A DNA stretch of 64,000 nt from NCBI RefSeq assembly GCF_026646375.1, contig NZ_JAIPPU010000010.1:88199-152198 (forward strand), written 5' to 3'. Every line of letters starts with the position of its first letter. Position 1 is the first letter of the stretch. Below the pieces are notes generated by a model. It was given only the letters and a program-made list of their open reading frames with translations. It was not told where the DNA came from and did not search any database. Position numbers and translations under genes: made by a program. Below, one piece after another: positions 1 through 8,464 of the stretch. Source of the stretch: Acetobacterium wieringae. Its GTDB lineage: Bacteria > Bacillota > Clostridia > Eubacteriales > Eubacteriaceae.

Positions 1-174
1 TTTGCGGCGCTTGACATCATTCGAGTGAAAAATTTTAGCTACATAGTCCTGATCTTCCCGGGATATCAAATAGCAGCACCCAAAGCGACCCTGACCCAGG
101 GGTTTAACCAGTGCAAACCCATTAAGCGCAAGAACTCCCCGGAGAGTAGTGAGACGACTACCATTCAATCTCAT
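1..174 (-). CDS. Eukaryotic-type Ser/Thr protein kinase, N-terminal part (runs off the window)
   Basis: Only the first 58 codons lie inside the window and the frame is open to the edge. The translation carries a glycine-rich loop GQGRFG at about residues 27-32, followed by YVAKIF, which matches kinase subdomain II with its ATP-binding lysine. This is the usual beginning of a Hanks-type kinase domain. The ATG at 172-174 lies inside the end of the upstream ABC ATPase gene, overlapping by 17 bases, so the two are probably translationally coupled. No transmembrane or sensor region can be judged from this fragment. Function beyond the kinase fold is unknown; a pseudokinase cannot be excluded because the catalytic loop is outside the window. 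Confidence 0.7.
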   Translation of the reverse strand, partial: MRLNGSRLTTLRGVLALNGFALVKPLGQGRFGCCYLISREDQDYVAKIFHSNDVKRRK

Positions 175-862
175 CAACTGATAAGGGCTTTTCATTGAGA
201 TAACTCTTCTGAACCTGACCATTTTTCATAATAATGACCTTATCGGCCATCGGTGTAATGGCTTGGTTATGGGTAATCAGAATGACCGTCATCTTTTCTT
301 TTCGGCTGGTTTCCTGGAGTAGTTTTAAAATATTCTTGCCCGTATTATAATCCAGCGCTCCAGTCGGTTCATCACAAAGCAATAGTTTGGGACGTTTAGC
401 CAGAGCTCTGGCAATCGCCACCCGCTGCTGTTCGCCTCCGGAAAGCTGTGAAGGAAAATTTCCCAGTCGCTCTTCCAAACCCACACTTCTTAAAACCGTT
501 TCAGCATCCATCGGGTCATGACAGATCTGGGTCGCCAACTCAACGTTTTCAACCGCCGTGAGATTTTGAATCAAATTATAAAATTGAAAAACAAAACCGG
601 TGTCGTAACGCCGATATTCGGCCAACTCCCGACGGTTTAAGGCCGCAACATTTTTTTCACCAACAATCACCTGGCCTTCATCACAGTCGTCCATTCCCCC
701 CAGAATATTAAGAACCGTTGTTTTTCCAGCCCCGCTTGGGCCCACAACCACTGCAAATTCGCCCTCATCAATAAAAAAATTGATCCCATTGGCGGCATTA
801 ATGGTTACCTCTCCCATATGATAGCGCTTATGTACATCTTTAAATTCAATAAAATGTTTCAT
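158..862 (-). CDS. ABC transporter ATP-binding protein, LolD/MacB type
   Basis: A 234-residue nucleotide-binding subunit. Walker A GPSGAGKT is at residues 41-48, the signature LSGGEQQR at about 140-147 and Walker B LLLCDEP at 160-166, followed by the GALD D-loop, all intact. The family couples ATP hydrolysis to FtsX-like permeases that act on lipoproteins, peptides or antibiotics at the membrane. No permease is seen in the window; instead the next gene, overlapping its 3' end, begins a protein kinase domain. A GAAGGA ribosome site lies about 10 bases before the ATG. The partner permease may lie beyond the left edge. Confidence 0.9.
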   Translation of the reverse strand: MKHFIEFKDVHKRYHMGEVTINAANGINFFIDEGEFAVVVGPSGAGKTTVLNILGGMDDCDEGQVIVGEKNVAALNRRELAEYRRYDTGFVFQFYNLIQNLTAVENVELATQICHDPMDAETVLRSVGLEERLGNFPSQLSGGEQQRVAIARALAKRPKLLLCDEPTGALDYNTGKNILKLLQETSRKEKMTVILITHNQAITPMADKVIIMKNGQVQKSYLNEKPLSVDEIEW

Positions 863-964
863 CTTTTTTGTCCTTCTTCAGTTAATTGAGGTACTGCACC
901 CCTTACAAACAATCATGGCTGTTATCAGTATAGCGAATAAACCGCTGAAAAGCCAGTCAGCTCG

Positions 965-991
965 AAAAAAAAGAAAGGTTTCCCTTTCTTT
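965..991 (-). terminator. Rho-independent terminator for the 60-residue protein gene
   Basis: On the minus strand a stem AAAGAAAGG / CCTTTCTTT with a short GAAA loop is followed by a run of T. It is separated from the stop codon of the gene at 1172 by a palindromic repeat (1012-1122). Confidence 0.7.
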
Positions 992-1011
992 GAGGTTGTC
1001 GATAAACTCCC

Positions 1012-1122
1012 GTACCGACCAATGACCAAGGGGTCAGACCCTTGTTAATCTGTTGTCCGCTGCGGATTCGGACAAGCGAGCCGTGTCCGCTGCGGACAAC
1101 ATGATGTAACAAGTGTCGGTAC
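1012..1122. repeat. Palindromic MITE-like repeat, family 1, copy A
   Basis: The element begins GTACCGACCAATGACC and ends GTAACAAGTGTCGGTAC, so its ends are imperfect terminal inverted repeats. Inside, GTTGTCCGC pairs with GCGGACAAC, and GGGTC with GACCC, so the whole element can fold into a branched hairpin. Related copies occur at 5577, 8314, 12746, 49300 and 50652. This copy lies between a stop codon and its terminator. Confidence 0.8.
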
Positions 1123-1171
1123 TAGGCTATCTTTCTGATTCGTATCTGATCCTGTAGCAGCAACAGATTTG

Positions 1172-1354
1172 TTATTTTTTGGCTGGCTCCCATTTGCAGC
1201 GTATCGGGGAGACAATGGCTTCTTCTTTTTTTAGCTGCTTAAAGGCTTTATCAACTTCTTTGCGATCAACCTTTAAGGCTTTTTCAACTTCGCCAGCAGT
1301 CATCGGTGCGCCATACTGTTCCATGTAAGCTAAAATTTTATCCTTCAGTTCCAT
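1172..1354 (-). CDS. Small winged-helix-like protein (60 aa)
   Basis: A 60-residue, lysine-rich, soluble protein. Its pattern (helix, AGEVEKAL, KVDRKEVDKAF recognition-like helix, then a short strand IVSPIRCKW) resembles minimal winged-helix folds seen in small clostridial proteins. A GGAGGG ribosome site precedes the ATG, which supports real translation. It stands alone between the ABC gene and an MFS carrier. A DNA-binding role is inferred only from the predicted fold; no ligand or target can be named. Confidence 0.7.
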   Translation of the reverse strand: MELKDKILAYMEQYGAPMTAGEVEKALKVDRKEVDKAFKQLKKEEAIVSPIRCKWEPAKK

Positions 1355-1449
1355 ATTTGCCCTCCAAATTCATTCATTCTTATGACAAATTCTAACAGAA
1401 CATTCTTAATTCGGGTTTTAATTTTACCAATCACTGGCCATAGTGGTGC

Positions 1450-2703
1450 TTAATTTTCGCCCACTGCGATAATTGAAGACTGGTTTAGTTTTTTGCTTTG
1501 TATCCCCAATATGTGGTTCAGTACCAAAGCAATAGCAGCGAAGATAATGATTACAATAAAGGTCGAACCATAGCTACCACCAGAGCTCTGCAGCAAATAA
1601 CTAGAGATCATTGGTCCGATAATAGCCGCTGGTACCAGCAAAAAATTAGACAAGCTGAAATTAAGGGGATAGTTTTTTGAACCAAAACTGGAATTGATAA
1701 CCACCGAGGACAGGGCTGGTACACCACCATAGGTAACTCCAACTGATAAAAGCCCAATGAAAATGAAAATGACATTATTCATCGTGGCACCCATAAACAA
1801 GAAAACACCAGCAACCAGCAAGAGTATGGTATTGATTCCCATTGCCTTTGCTCGGCCCATTTTGTCAAACACTGTTCCGATCACAACTCGACCACCACCA
1901 TTAAAAACAGATACCAACAGCCCCAGCTGGGCTGGTGCACCAAAGGCTACCGCAATGGTTGCCGCACTTCCGATAATCAACAGACCCGATGCGGTAATCA
2001 TAATTCCCCATAAGAAATAAGTCCAGAATACTCCAGTTTTTAACATTTCTCTGGCTGTATATTCTTTTTTCTGACTGGTCTCATCGGCTACAACCACGAC
2101 TTTTTTGGGCGCAGTAACCGGTTTTTTTATAAAGAAGGAGCCTAGAACCATAACAATTGCTCCCATGATCGCCAGATAAAAGAAGGTGTTCAAAACGCCG
2201 ACGCCGCCGATTAAAGAACTGATCATCGTTCCCAGAATCAAACCGCCAAGTCCAAAGCCCATTAATAAAATTCCTGATGCCAAACCGGCTTTTTCAGAAA
2301 ACCAGGGTACAACCGCACTGATAATTGAGTTATAGCCCATACCAACTCCGGTTCCGCAAAGCACCCCATAAAACAGATACAACAGCATTAAGCTTTGAGC
2401 TGGTTGCGTTGGATCCATTTTTGAAACGCCGAAAAATCCGACAAACAGCATCGCCGCTGCCATTAAAACAATGGTCTGATTTTTGATAAAACGGGTTAAT
2501 TGTCCGCTGACAAAACCACCAATACAAAAAAAGATAATCGAAATGGTAAAATTAAGTGATAAGTCCGTGACTGTCCAGCTTTCAAAGACTTTGTTCAGCG
2601 GCGCCCGAAAAATTGACCAGGCATACAATAATCCCAAAAACAACAGCATGATGGTTCCTACACTGAGGTAGATCCACCGTTTTAAATTCTCATTTTTCAT
2701 CAT
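1450..2703 (-). CDS. MFS transporter, oxalate/formate antiporter (OFA) family
   Basis: About 417 residues with 12 predicted hydrophobic segments, starting with a helix that contains GLLYAWSIF, the typical N-terminal signature of OFA-family carriers, and a basic cytoplasmic loop near residues 200-220. Members exchange small organic acids such as oxalate, formate or other monocarboxylates across the membrane. The upstream in-frame TTG at 2712 is less likely than the ATG at 2703 or 2700, which sit just after GGAAGTTGAGGA. The gene is monocistronic. The substrate cannot be read from the sequence. Confidence 0.88.
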   Translation of the reverse strand: MMKNENLKRWIYLSVGTIMLLFLGLLYAWSIFRAPLNKVFESWTVTDLSLNFTISIIFFCIGGFVSGQLTRFIKNQTIVLMAAAMLFVGFFGVSKMDPTQPAQSLMLLYLFYGVLCGTGVGMGYNSIISAVVPWFSEKAGLASGILLMGFGLGGLILGTMISSLIGGVGVLNTFFYLAIMGAIVMVLGSFFIKKPVTAPKKVVVVADETSQKKEYTAREMLKTGVFWTYFLWGIMITASGLLIIGSAATIAVAFGAPAQLGLLVSVFNGGGRVVIGTVFDKMGRAKAMGINTILLLVAGVFLFMGATMNNVIFIFIGLLSVGVTYGGVPALSSVVINSSFGSKNYPLNFSLSNFLLVPAAIIGPMISSYLLQSSGGSYGSTFIVIIIFAAIALVLNHILGIQSKKLNQSSIIAVGEN

Positions 2704-2940
2704 GTTCCTCAACTTCCAAAATTTCTTGCTTTATTGTATCAGCTTGCTAAAGTAAATACAATCATAAAAACCAGTAATTGTTATCTATCTTACTGGTTTT
2801 TATCATTCCACTGGACAGCTTGTTTTAAAAAGATTAAAATATACCCGAGTCATAACAACAGCAACACATTGCGAAGGTGACGTTTTCTGCGTCCCGCTTC
2901 TCAATGAGTAAATTATCAGAAGAAATGACAGGAGGAAATT

Positions 2941-3837
2941 ATGGATTTATCATTTTTTATCGGTCCGATACTGGGGGGTATCATCGGTCTGATTACCAAC
3001 GGCATCGCTATTCGGATGCTCTTTCGCCCACTTAAACCGATCAAGCTTCTCGGGCGAACCCTCCCCTTTACTCCGGGCATGATCCCCAAAGAAAAACCCC
3101 GCATCGCCAGATCGCTGGGTGATGTGGTTGCCAACAACCTGCTCAATGAAGATGTGATTAAAAATGGGCTGCTATCCCCGGAAATGGATGATAAGATCGC
3201 TATTGCCCTCAACAAACTCATTACTAAAAAAAGCACCAGCGACGAAACCCTCCGGGAATTATTTTACTCCTTTTCCGGCGAGCAGCAAGGCGAATTGATT
3301 CTTACCGACGTGACTACTAAGGTTGTCGGCTTTTCCTACGAGCGGATGGTTAAAATGGAATTGGGGCCATTGTTATCGGAAATAGCAGTTACCGAAATCG
3401 TCAGTAATCTCCATGGATCAATGTTTGCCATGCTGATCAATGAAAATCTAGTCAGTTCTGCCAAACTCAAAATGTCTGAAATCATTGAACGAATGGTGGT
3501 TGAAAAAGGTGAAGCTATTCTGAACAATATTTTTGAAAAAGAAAGCCAAAATCTCCTTGACAAACGACTTTGTGATCTTTACACAGAATATCAGGAACGG
3601 ATTCCGGATTTTGTTTCCTGGGTTATTAAAACCTATCATCAAGTGATTGATAAAAACATCGGTATCTTAATTCACGCCCTAAACCTATCAAAGCTGGTAG
3701 AAGATCAGATCAATGGCTACGATGTTCTGACATTTGAAAAAATGTTGTTGGAAATCATGCATAAAGAACTCAATGCGATCGTCTGGTTGGGTGGATTATT
3801 GGGCTGTATTATGGGCCTGGTAATGGCCTTTGTCTAG
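2941..3837 (+). CDS. DUF445 family membrane protein
   Basis: 298 residues with a hydrophobic segment at the N-terminus (ILGGIIGLITNGIAI) and another at the very C-terminus (WLGGLLGCIMGLVMAF), with a long amphipathic helical middle. The NGIAIRMLFRPLKP and LPFTPGMIPKEK stretches are characteristic of DUF445 (YheB-like) proteins of Firmicutes. Function of the family is unknown; the layout suggests a membrane-anchored helical bundle. An AGGAGG site lies 6 bases before the ATG. Confidence 0.88.
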   Translation: MDLSFFIGPILGGIIGLITNGIAIRMLFRPLKPIKLLGRTLPFTPGMIPKEKPRIARSLGDVVANNLLNEDVIKNGLLSPEMDDKIAIALNKLITKKSTSDETLRELFYSFSGEQQGELILTDVTTKVVGFSYERMVKMELGPLLSEIAVTEIVSNLHGSMFAMLINENLVSSAKLKMSEIIERMVVEKGEAILNNIFEKESQNLLDKRLCDLYTEYQERIPDFVSWVIKTYHQVIDKNIGILIHALNLSKLVEDQINGYDVLTFEKMLLEIMHKELNAIVWLGGLLGCIMGLVMAFV

Positions 3838-4042
3838 AATACCAAAACAGATTTTAGAGCTTTAAAAAACTGCTATTGTTTTTAAAGTGGTAAATAACCA
3901 GGAGTATCGATTATCAAGCGGTCTTACGCCTGTTTGTTAACACGTTACGATACTATTTTTTAAATACCGGCGTCAAAGCAAAGTTTGTTAGATTCTATCA
4001 AAACTCGCAATCACTTTAGGATAAGAAAAAAAGGAGCAAAAA

Positions 4043-5062
4043 ATGACTAATTTAGAAATTAATTGGGATCAATTGGGATTTGATTATATCAAAACGGATT
4101 ATCGCTATCTGTCGAGCTGGAAAGATGGACAATGGGATAACGGGGTTCTGACTGAGGATAATGTTTTACATCTCGGCGAAGCTGCGCCCTGTCTGCACTA
4201 TGGACAGCAGTGTTTTGAAGGCTTGAAGGCCTACCGTACCAAGGCTGGCGGGATTCAGTTGTTTCGAGTTGACCAGAATGCCAAACGCTTTCAATCTTCC
4301 TGTCGGCGACTGTTAATGCCAGTTGTTCCGGAAGAAACCTTCATCAAAGCCTGTCTCGATGTCGTTAAGGCCAATGAAGACTATATCCCTCCTTATGGTA
4401 CCGGCGGTTCGCTATATATCCGACCAATGATGATTGGAGTGGGCAACAGCATGGCTGTCAAACCGGCCAATGAATATATCTTCACGGTTTTTTGCATGCC
4501 AGTTGGGGCTTATTTCAAGGGCGGACTGACGCCGGTTAATTTTATGGTCTCTGATTATGATCGGGCAGCCTATAACGGTACCGGCCAGCAAAAGGTTGGC
4601 GGCAACTATGCGGCTTCGATGCTGGCTCATGAAATTGCGGTACAGAAAGGCTTCGCTGATTGCATCTATTTAGATCCCACGACCCATACCAAAATTGAAG
4701 AGGTCGGTGCCGCCAATTTCTTTGGCATCACCAAAGACAATCGCTTTGTCACCCCGGATTCCTCTTCGATCCTACCCAGTATCACCAAATACTCGCTGCT
4801 CTATCTGGCTGAACATGTTTTGGGAATGGTCGTTTCGGAAGAAGACGTTTTTATCGATGAATTGGACACTTTCTCCGAAGCCGGGGCTTGTGGTACAGCA
4901 GCGGTAATCACCCCTATCGGTGGGATTTTCCATCACAACCGACTCCACGTCTTTTACAGCGAAACCGAGGTGGGCCCCATAACGAAAAAGCTTTATGATA
5001 CCCTCACTGCCATCCAACTGGGTGATCGGGAAGATCCCGATGGCTGGATTACCAAGCTATAA
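4043..5062 (+). CDS. ilvE: Branched-chain amino acid aminotransferase
   Basis: 339 residues, the usual length for the longer fold-type IV PLP aminotransferases. It catalyses the reversible transamination of leucine, isoleucine and valine with 2-oxoglutarate. Family landmarks are LHYGQQCFEGLKAYR, SLYIRPMMIG, and GQQKVGGNYAAS, where the lysine before GGNYA is the PLP-binding residue, plus EEVGAANFFGI and GTAAVITPIG. An AAGGAG site precedes the ATG. The gene is monocistronic with its own terminator. I did not find a T-box or leader peptide in the 200 bases upstream. Confidence 0.95.
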   Translation: MTNLEINWDQLGFDYIKTDYRYLSSWKDGQWDNGVLTEDNVLHLGEAAPCLHYGQQCFEGLKAYRTKAGGIQLFRVDQNAKRFQSSCRRLLMPVVPEETFIKACLDVVKANEDYIPPYGTGGSLYIRPMMIGVGNSMAVKPANEYIFTVFCMPVGAYFKGGLTPVNFMVSDYDRAAYNGTGQQKVGGNYAASMLAHEIAVQKGFADCIYLDPTTHTKIEEVGAANFFGITKDNRFVTPDSSSILPSITKYSLLYLAEHVLGMVVSEEDVFIDELDTFSEAGACGTAAVITPIGGIFHHNRLHVFYSETEVGPITKKLYDTLTAIQLGDREDPDGWITKL

Positions 5063-5090
5063 TGAACACTTGATCAAAACTAGGCTGTAA

Positions 5091-5120
5091 ACCGATGGAT
5101 TAATCCCCATCGGTTTTTTT
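5091..5120 (+). terminator. Rho-independent terminator of ilvE
   Basis: Stem ACCGATGG / CCATCGGT followed by seven T residues, about 30 bases after the stop codon. Confidence 0.88.
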
Positions 5121-5208
5121 CTAATCAACTTAATGAATCGATTTTTCTTGCAATTTATCAAATAAGTCGATAGACTTATAGCCATAACTACTCGTGGACA
5201 GGAGAATT

Positions 5209-5391
5209 ATGAAAACAGAATTATTGTTCCTAATTAAACGTTTATGTGATCTTGAAGAAGAATTCACCGAACTAACTGAAGAAGAAAAAGAAATTGTTGT
5301 ATCGACTGCTGAAAGCATGACCGGAAGTCTGGTCTTTTTATTGGAAGCTCTGGAAGATTATTCTATGAGCGGTTTTTATGACGAGGATTGA
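5209..5391 (+). CDS. Small acidic protein (60 aa), unknown
   Basis: A 60-residue, strongly acidic helical protein (CDLEEEFTELTEEEKEI; C-terminus ends in DED). The longer frame starting at 5194 is rejected because AGGAG lies directly before the ATG at 5209. It is followed 33 bases later by a second, hydrophobic mini-gene and a shared terminator, so the two probably form a dicistronic unit. No known family was recognised. Confidence 0.65.
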   Translation: MKTELLFLIKRLCDLEEEFTELTEEEKEIVVSTAESMTGSLVFLLEALEDYSMSGFYDED

Positions 5392-5424
5392 TTCCAACAA
5401 AAAAAATAATAAGGAGGTCGTGTG

Positions 5425-5523
5425 ATGAAAATAGCTGCTTTTGTTTCCAGCATGGTTGCCCTGACACTAGGTGCCGCCGCCCTAACTTTAAGTATTATAG
5501 CTGTTTCAAAAACTGCCCGTTAA
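5425..5523 (+). CDS. 32-residue hydrophobic membrane peptide
   Basis: A short frame preceded by AAGGAGG with a spacing of 7 bases. After a KIAAF start it is one continuous hydrophobic helix (VALTLGAAALTLSIIAV), ending with a basic KTAR tail. It is bounded by a good terminator at 5531-5562. The shape (single membrane helix, positive tail) is that of small membrane-stress or type I toxin-like peptides, but no antisense RNA was identified and the acidic neighbour could be its partner. Assignment is speculative beyond a membrane peptide. Confidence 0.6.
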   Translation: MKIAAFVSSMVALTLGAAALTLSIIAVSKTAR

Positions 5524-5530
5524 CGGCAAA

Positions 5531-5562
5531 AGAGCAACACTTAGACAAGGTTGCTCTTTTTT
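5531..5562 (+). terminator. Rho-independent terminator of the small-protein pair
   Basis: Stem AGAGCAAC / GTTGCTCT followed by a run of T, eight bases after the stop codon of the 32-residue peptide. Confidence 0.88.
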
Positions 5563-5576
5563 GGGGTTATTTCAAA

Positions 5577-5640
5577 ACTACCGTGCAACCAATGACCATT
5601 GTGTCACAATATGGTGTGACACTTACGACACTGGACTAGC
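5577..5640. repeat. Family 1 palindromic repeat, short copy F
   Basis: Starts CCGTGCAACCAATGACCA and ends TACGACACTGGACTAGC, which align to the ends of copy A (1012). The centre is a GTGTCAC / GTGACAC hairpin. It sits between a terminator and the convergent IscU gene. Confidence 0.5.
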
Positions 5641-5666
5641 TTTTAATCTTGCCTGGTTTACTATTT

Positions 5667-6302
5667 TTAGTCGGTAAACTCGACAATGACCTGATCAATA
5701 TCCCAGAGGGATTCGATTTTTTCGACTGCATCTTCTCTGATGGCGTTGGCAAACTGATGAGTTTCGGGGAGATCGATGACGATCCGAACCACGCCACCTG
5801 TAATTTCAATTTCCTTGACCAGATGGGTTGCCACCATATCCAGGCCTTTAATTGGATTCATGACCTTCTTCAATCGTTTTCTGACAATTTCTTCAGTAGT
5901 AGCGACCTTTTCGGTTACCAGGCCGTGCTTTTCTTCATAATTCTGGATCGCCGAACGCAGCACCTCCACTGCCAACACCGAACAATGCGCCTTAATTTTT
6001 GGCAACCCGCCCAGGGCTTCCGAAGCTTCCTGCCAGGTGATTTTTTTAGCTTCGTCAATGGTTTTGCCTTTGGCCAATTCGGTAATAATCGAGCCGGTGG
6101 CGATGTTTGAGGCACAGCCGTAGGATTCAAATTTGATATCATCGATCACCCTGGTTTTAGGATCGACCTTTAAATAGAGTGACACCATATCACCGCAGGC
6201 CGGACTGCCTTCGGTTGCTTTACCATCAGGATCTTCAATCCGTCCAGTATTGCGGGGATTCTTAAAATGTTCCAGAACCAGATCATTATAAGGACTTGCC
6301 AT
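5667..6302 (-). CDS. IscU/NifU-type Fe-S scaffold fused to a DUF59 domain
   Basis: 211 residues in two parts. Residues 1-128 are an IscU-like scaffold with the three cluster-ligand cysteines in SPACGD, YGCASN and AHCSV. Residues about 140-211 (KKVMNPIKGLDMV to VIVEFTD) look like a MIP18/DUF59 domain rather than the classical NifU CXXC domain. It would receive sulfur from the adjacent desulfurase and assemble Fe-S clusters. The start 12 bases after the desulfurase stop, with AGGAGG before it, marks it as the last gene of a four-gene operon. The DUF59 fusion is read from sequence shape only. Confidence 0.88.
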   Translation of the reverse strand: MASPYNDLVLEHFKNPRNTGRIEDPDGKATEGSPACGDMVSLYLKVDPKTRVIDDIKFESYGCASNIATGSIITELAKGKTIDEAKKITWQEASEALGGLPKIKAHCSVLAVEVLRSAIQNYEEKHGLVTEKVATTEEIVRKRLKKVMNPIKGLDMVATHLVKEIEITGGVVRIVIDLPETHQFANAIREDAVEKIESLWDIDQVIVEFTD

Positions 6303-6314
6303 TGTTATCTCCTC

Positions 6315-7478
6315 CTATTCCTTTCCCAAAGGGCTGATTTTGCGCAGGTTCTCAACCACCTTTTTAAGGGTTTCCTCCACAAAAATAACCTCTTCCATGG
6401 TATTGAATCGACCCACCGTCAACCGAATCGATCCGTGAGCCCGCTCATGATCACCACCGATGGCCGCAATGACGTGACTGGCTTCCAGAGAGCGGCTAAA
6501 ACAAGCTGAACCGGTACTGACGGCAATGCCATACATGTCCAGATGAAGGGTGATCGATTCCCCCTCCACGTAATGGAAAGTGATGTTGGCATTCTGTGGT
6601 GTTCGTTGCCGCGGATGACCATTTAGAATAACATCAGGGATCTGCTCACTCACCATCGTGATAATGTGATCCCGCATTGCTGCCAGCCGGATGTTTTCAT
6701 CCGCCGTCACCAGTTCCGCCGCTTTGGCAAATCCCACCGCTCCGGGAATGTTATCCATTCCCCCGCGAAGGTCAAATTCCTGAAAACCACCATCCATAAT
6801 TTTAGCCAGAGTGGTTCCTTTTTTTACATAGAGACCGCCAATTCCCTTGGGACCATGCAGAGTATGGGCCGAGACGGTGATCAGATCAACGGCGATGGTG
6901 TTGACATCCAGTGGTACTCGCATAAAAGTGTGAGTGGCATCGGTATGAAAGAGCACTCCCCGCTCCCGGCATATGGTACCGATTACACCAATGTCTTGTA
7001 TGGTGCCGATTTCCTGATTACCATGCTGAATCGAAACCAGAATGGTTTCGGGTTTGATCAGCGCCTCAAGTTTTTCGAGATCCACCAGCCCCTCCCCGTC
7101 AACATCCAGATAATCAACGGTAAATCCTTCTTTTTCCAGGGTTCTGGCGCTGTACAGCACCGGAAAATCTTCAATTTTAGAAACAATCAGATGTTTACCT
7201 TTTTTTGTGCCCAGGGCCTTGGCAACCCCTTTTAATGCTAAATTACTGGATTCGGCACTGCCGGAGGTAAAAATAAACTCATCACTGTTGGCACCCAGGG
7301 CCTGAGCGAGCCTACTTCTGGCATCATCCAGAGCCTCTTTCGCCTCAACGCCCAACGAATAGCCAAATTCCGAGGTCGCCACCGAGTAGCGGTCAAAATA
7401 AAGCGGTGTCATCACATCCAATACTTGCTCATCCAGCCGGGTGGCGGCAGCGTTATCCAAATAATACACTTTTTCCAT
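6315..7478 (-). CDS. Cysteine desulfurase (NifS/IscS family)
   Basis: 387 residues, PLP-dependent; converts cysteine to alanine and carries the sulfur as a persulfide. Landmarks are YLDNAAATRLDE at the start, the PLP-lysine region SAHTLHGPKGIGG, and the mobile cysteine loop STGSACFSRSLEASH. The ATG at 7478 is chosen over an upstream in-frame start at 7559 because AAGGAGG lies just before it and the longer version would overlap the dsrE-like gene. It is the third gene of the tusA-dsrE-desulfurase-scaffold operon. Confidence 0.95.
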   Translation of the reverse strand: MEKVYYLDNAAATRLDEQVLDVMTPLYFDRYSVATSEFGYSLGVEAKEALDDARSRLAQALGANSDEFIFTSGSAESSNLALKGVAKALGTKKGKHLIVSKIEDFPVLYSARTLEKEGFTVDYLDVDGEGLVDLEKLEALIKPETILVSIQHGNQEIGTIQDIGVIGTICRERGVLFHTDATHTFMRVPLDVNTIAVDLITVSAHTLHGPKGIGGLYVKKGTTLAKIMDGGFQEFDLRGGMDNIPGAVGFAKAAELVTADENIRLAAMRDHIITMVSEQIPDVILNGHPRQRTPQNANITFHYVEGESITLHLDMYGIAVSTGSACFSRSLEASHVIAAIGGDHERAHGSIRLTVGRFNTMEEVIFVEETLKKVVENLRKISPLGKE

Positions 7479-7488
7479 GAGTTCCTCC

Positions 7489-7908
7489 TTAGATAAACAA
7501 GGTAATCGCAGACTGTCGGGCTTCCTGAATGTAGGTTCCGACGGCCCCATAGTCGTCAATGATATCTTCGATCAGATCGGATCGTTTTAAACCCATGATG
7601 TCCATGGTCATTTCACAGGCGATTATTTTGCCACCAAGTTCCTTAAAATCAGCCATCAGCCGTTCCAGGGAGGCGACATTATTTTTTTTCATCCGTCCCA
7701 ACATCATCTTTTTACCTAAGCCCCAAAAATGCATTTTCGATAAAGGGCCTTTTTCCAGACCGCCTTTTTTCAGACGTAGCAATCCCCAAAAAGTGAAATA
7801 CAAAGACACCTCCATCCCCATAGCCAACGAACCATTGGACACAATCAGAGCACTGTACAGTTTATCCATATCACCGCTCTGAACAATAATTGTAGTTTTG
7901 TCCGCCAC
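7489..7908 (-). CDS. DsrE/DsrF-like sulfur relay protein
   Basis: 139 residues of the DsrE/F/peroxiredoxin-like fold (MADKTTIIVQSGDMDKLYSA, then GMEVSLYFTFWG). Such proteins accept or pass on persulfide sulfur with TusA-type carriers. A cysteine occurs in KIIACEMTMDIMG, the conserved position of this subfamily. It starts at GTG with AGGAGG upstream. It lies between a TusA-like carrier and the cysteine desulfurase, which supports a role in the same sulfur relay. Confidence 0.88.
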   Translation of the reverse strand: MADKTTIIVQSGDMDKLYSALIVSNGSLAMGMEVSLYFTFWGLLRLKKGGLEKGPLSKMHFWGLGKKMMLGRMKKNNVASLERLMADFKELGGKIIACEMTMDIMGLKRSDLIEDIIDDYGAVGTYIQEARQSAITLFI

Positions 7909-7921
7909 TAAAAAGCCTCCT

Positions 7922-8143
7922 TTACTTTTTAATTTTTATAATCCAAGTACCGTCCTGTTCGTCAATGCTGATGACGGCCAGCGATAACGCATCGGCAGCC
8001 ATCGGAATTTCTTTTTTTGAGGCCACATTGTTCCCGGTAATCTCAATGATATCCCCTGGCTGCGCCTTTTTGACGGCTTTACGCATTTCTACCAAAGGAA
8101 CCGGGCAGGTTTCACCTCTTACATCTACATAAATTTCTGCCAT
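7922..8143 (-). CDS. TusA-family sulfur carrier protein
   Basis: 73 residues, the normal size for TusA/SirA/YedF carriers. The CPxP motif is present in GETCPVPLVEMRKAV, with the cysteine that carries the persulfide. It is the first gene of the operon, with AGGAGG before the ATG. The family delivers sulfur to tRNA thiolation, molybdenum cofactor or, in some bacteria, selenium metabolism. Which of these applies here is not visible. Confidence 0.92.
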   Translation of the reverse strand: MAEIYVDVRGETCPVPLVEMRKAVKKAQPGDIIEITGNNVASKKEIPMAADALSLAVISIDEQDGTWIIKIKK

Positions 8144-8260
8144 GATCTTGCCTCCTACGCAATTTTTAATTTATTGCTACGCTTTTCTGTCGTTGTTTTT
8201 TTCATACCCAATTACGGTCAACTTACTTGTGTTTTTAATATCAAGCAACATAATAAACAT

Positions 8261-8296
8261 AAAAAAAGCAGGCCTGCCGATCATCCGAGGCCTGTT
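8261..8296 (-). terminator. Rho-independent terminator downstream of the membrane ferredoxin gene
   Basis: On the minus strand CAGGCCT pairs with AGGCCTG and is followed by seven T residues. A family 1 repeat lies between it and the stop codon at 8465. Confidence 0.7.
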
Positions 8297-8313
8297 GTGA
8301 TTGTTGCAAACTG

Positions 8314-8448
8314 CCATACTGACCAATGACCAAGGGGAGCAGACGCTTATTAGTCTGTTGTTCGTTTCGGTATCGGACGCAAATAAGAAATATCAAATCT
8401 TATTCGTGTCCACTCCGGCGCGTACAACATACAAAATTGTCGGTATGG
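8314..8448. repeat. Palindromic MITE-like repeat, family 1, copy B
   Basis: Starts CCATACTGACCAATGACC and ends AAAATTGTCGGTATGG, so the ends are inverted repeats. The interior has CTGTTGTTCG opposite GCGTACAACA. Like copy A it lies between a stop codon and that gene's terminator. Confidence 0.75.
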
Positions 8449-8464
8449 GGTTAGTTTGCAAGTT

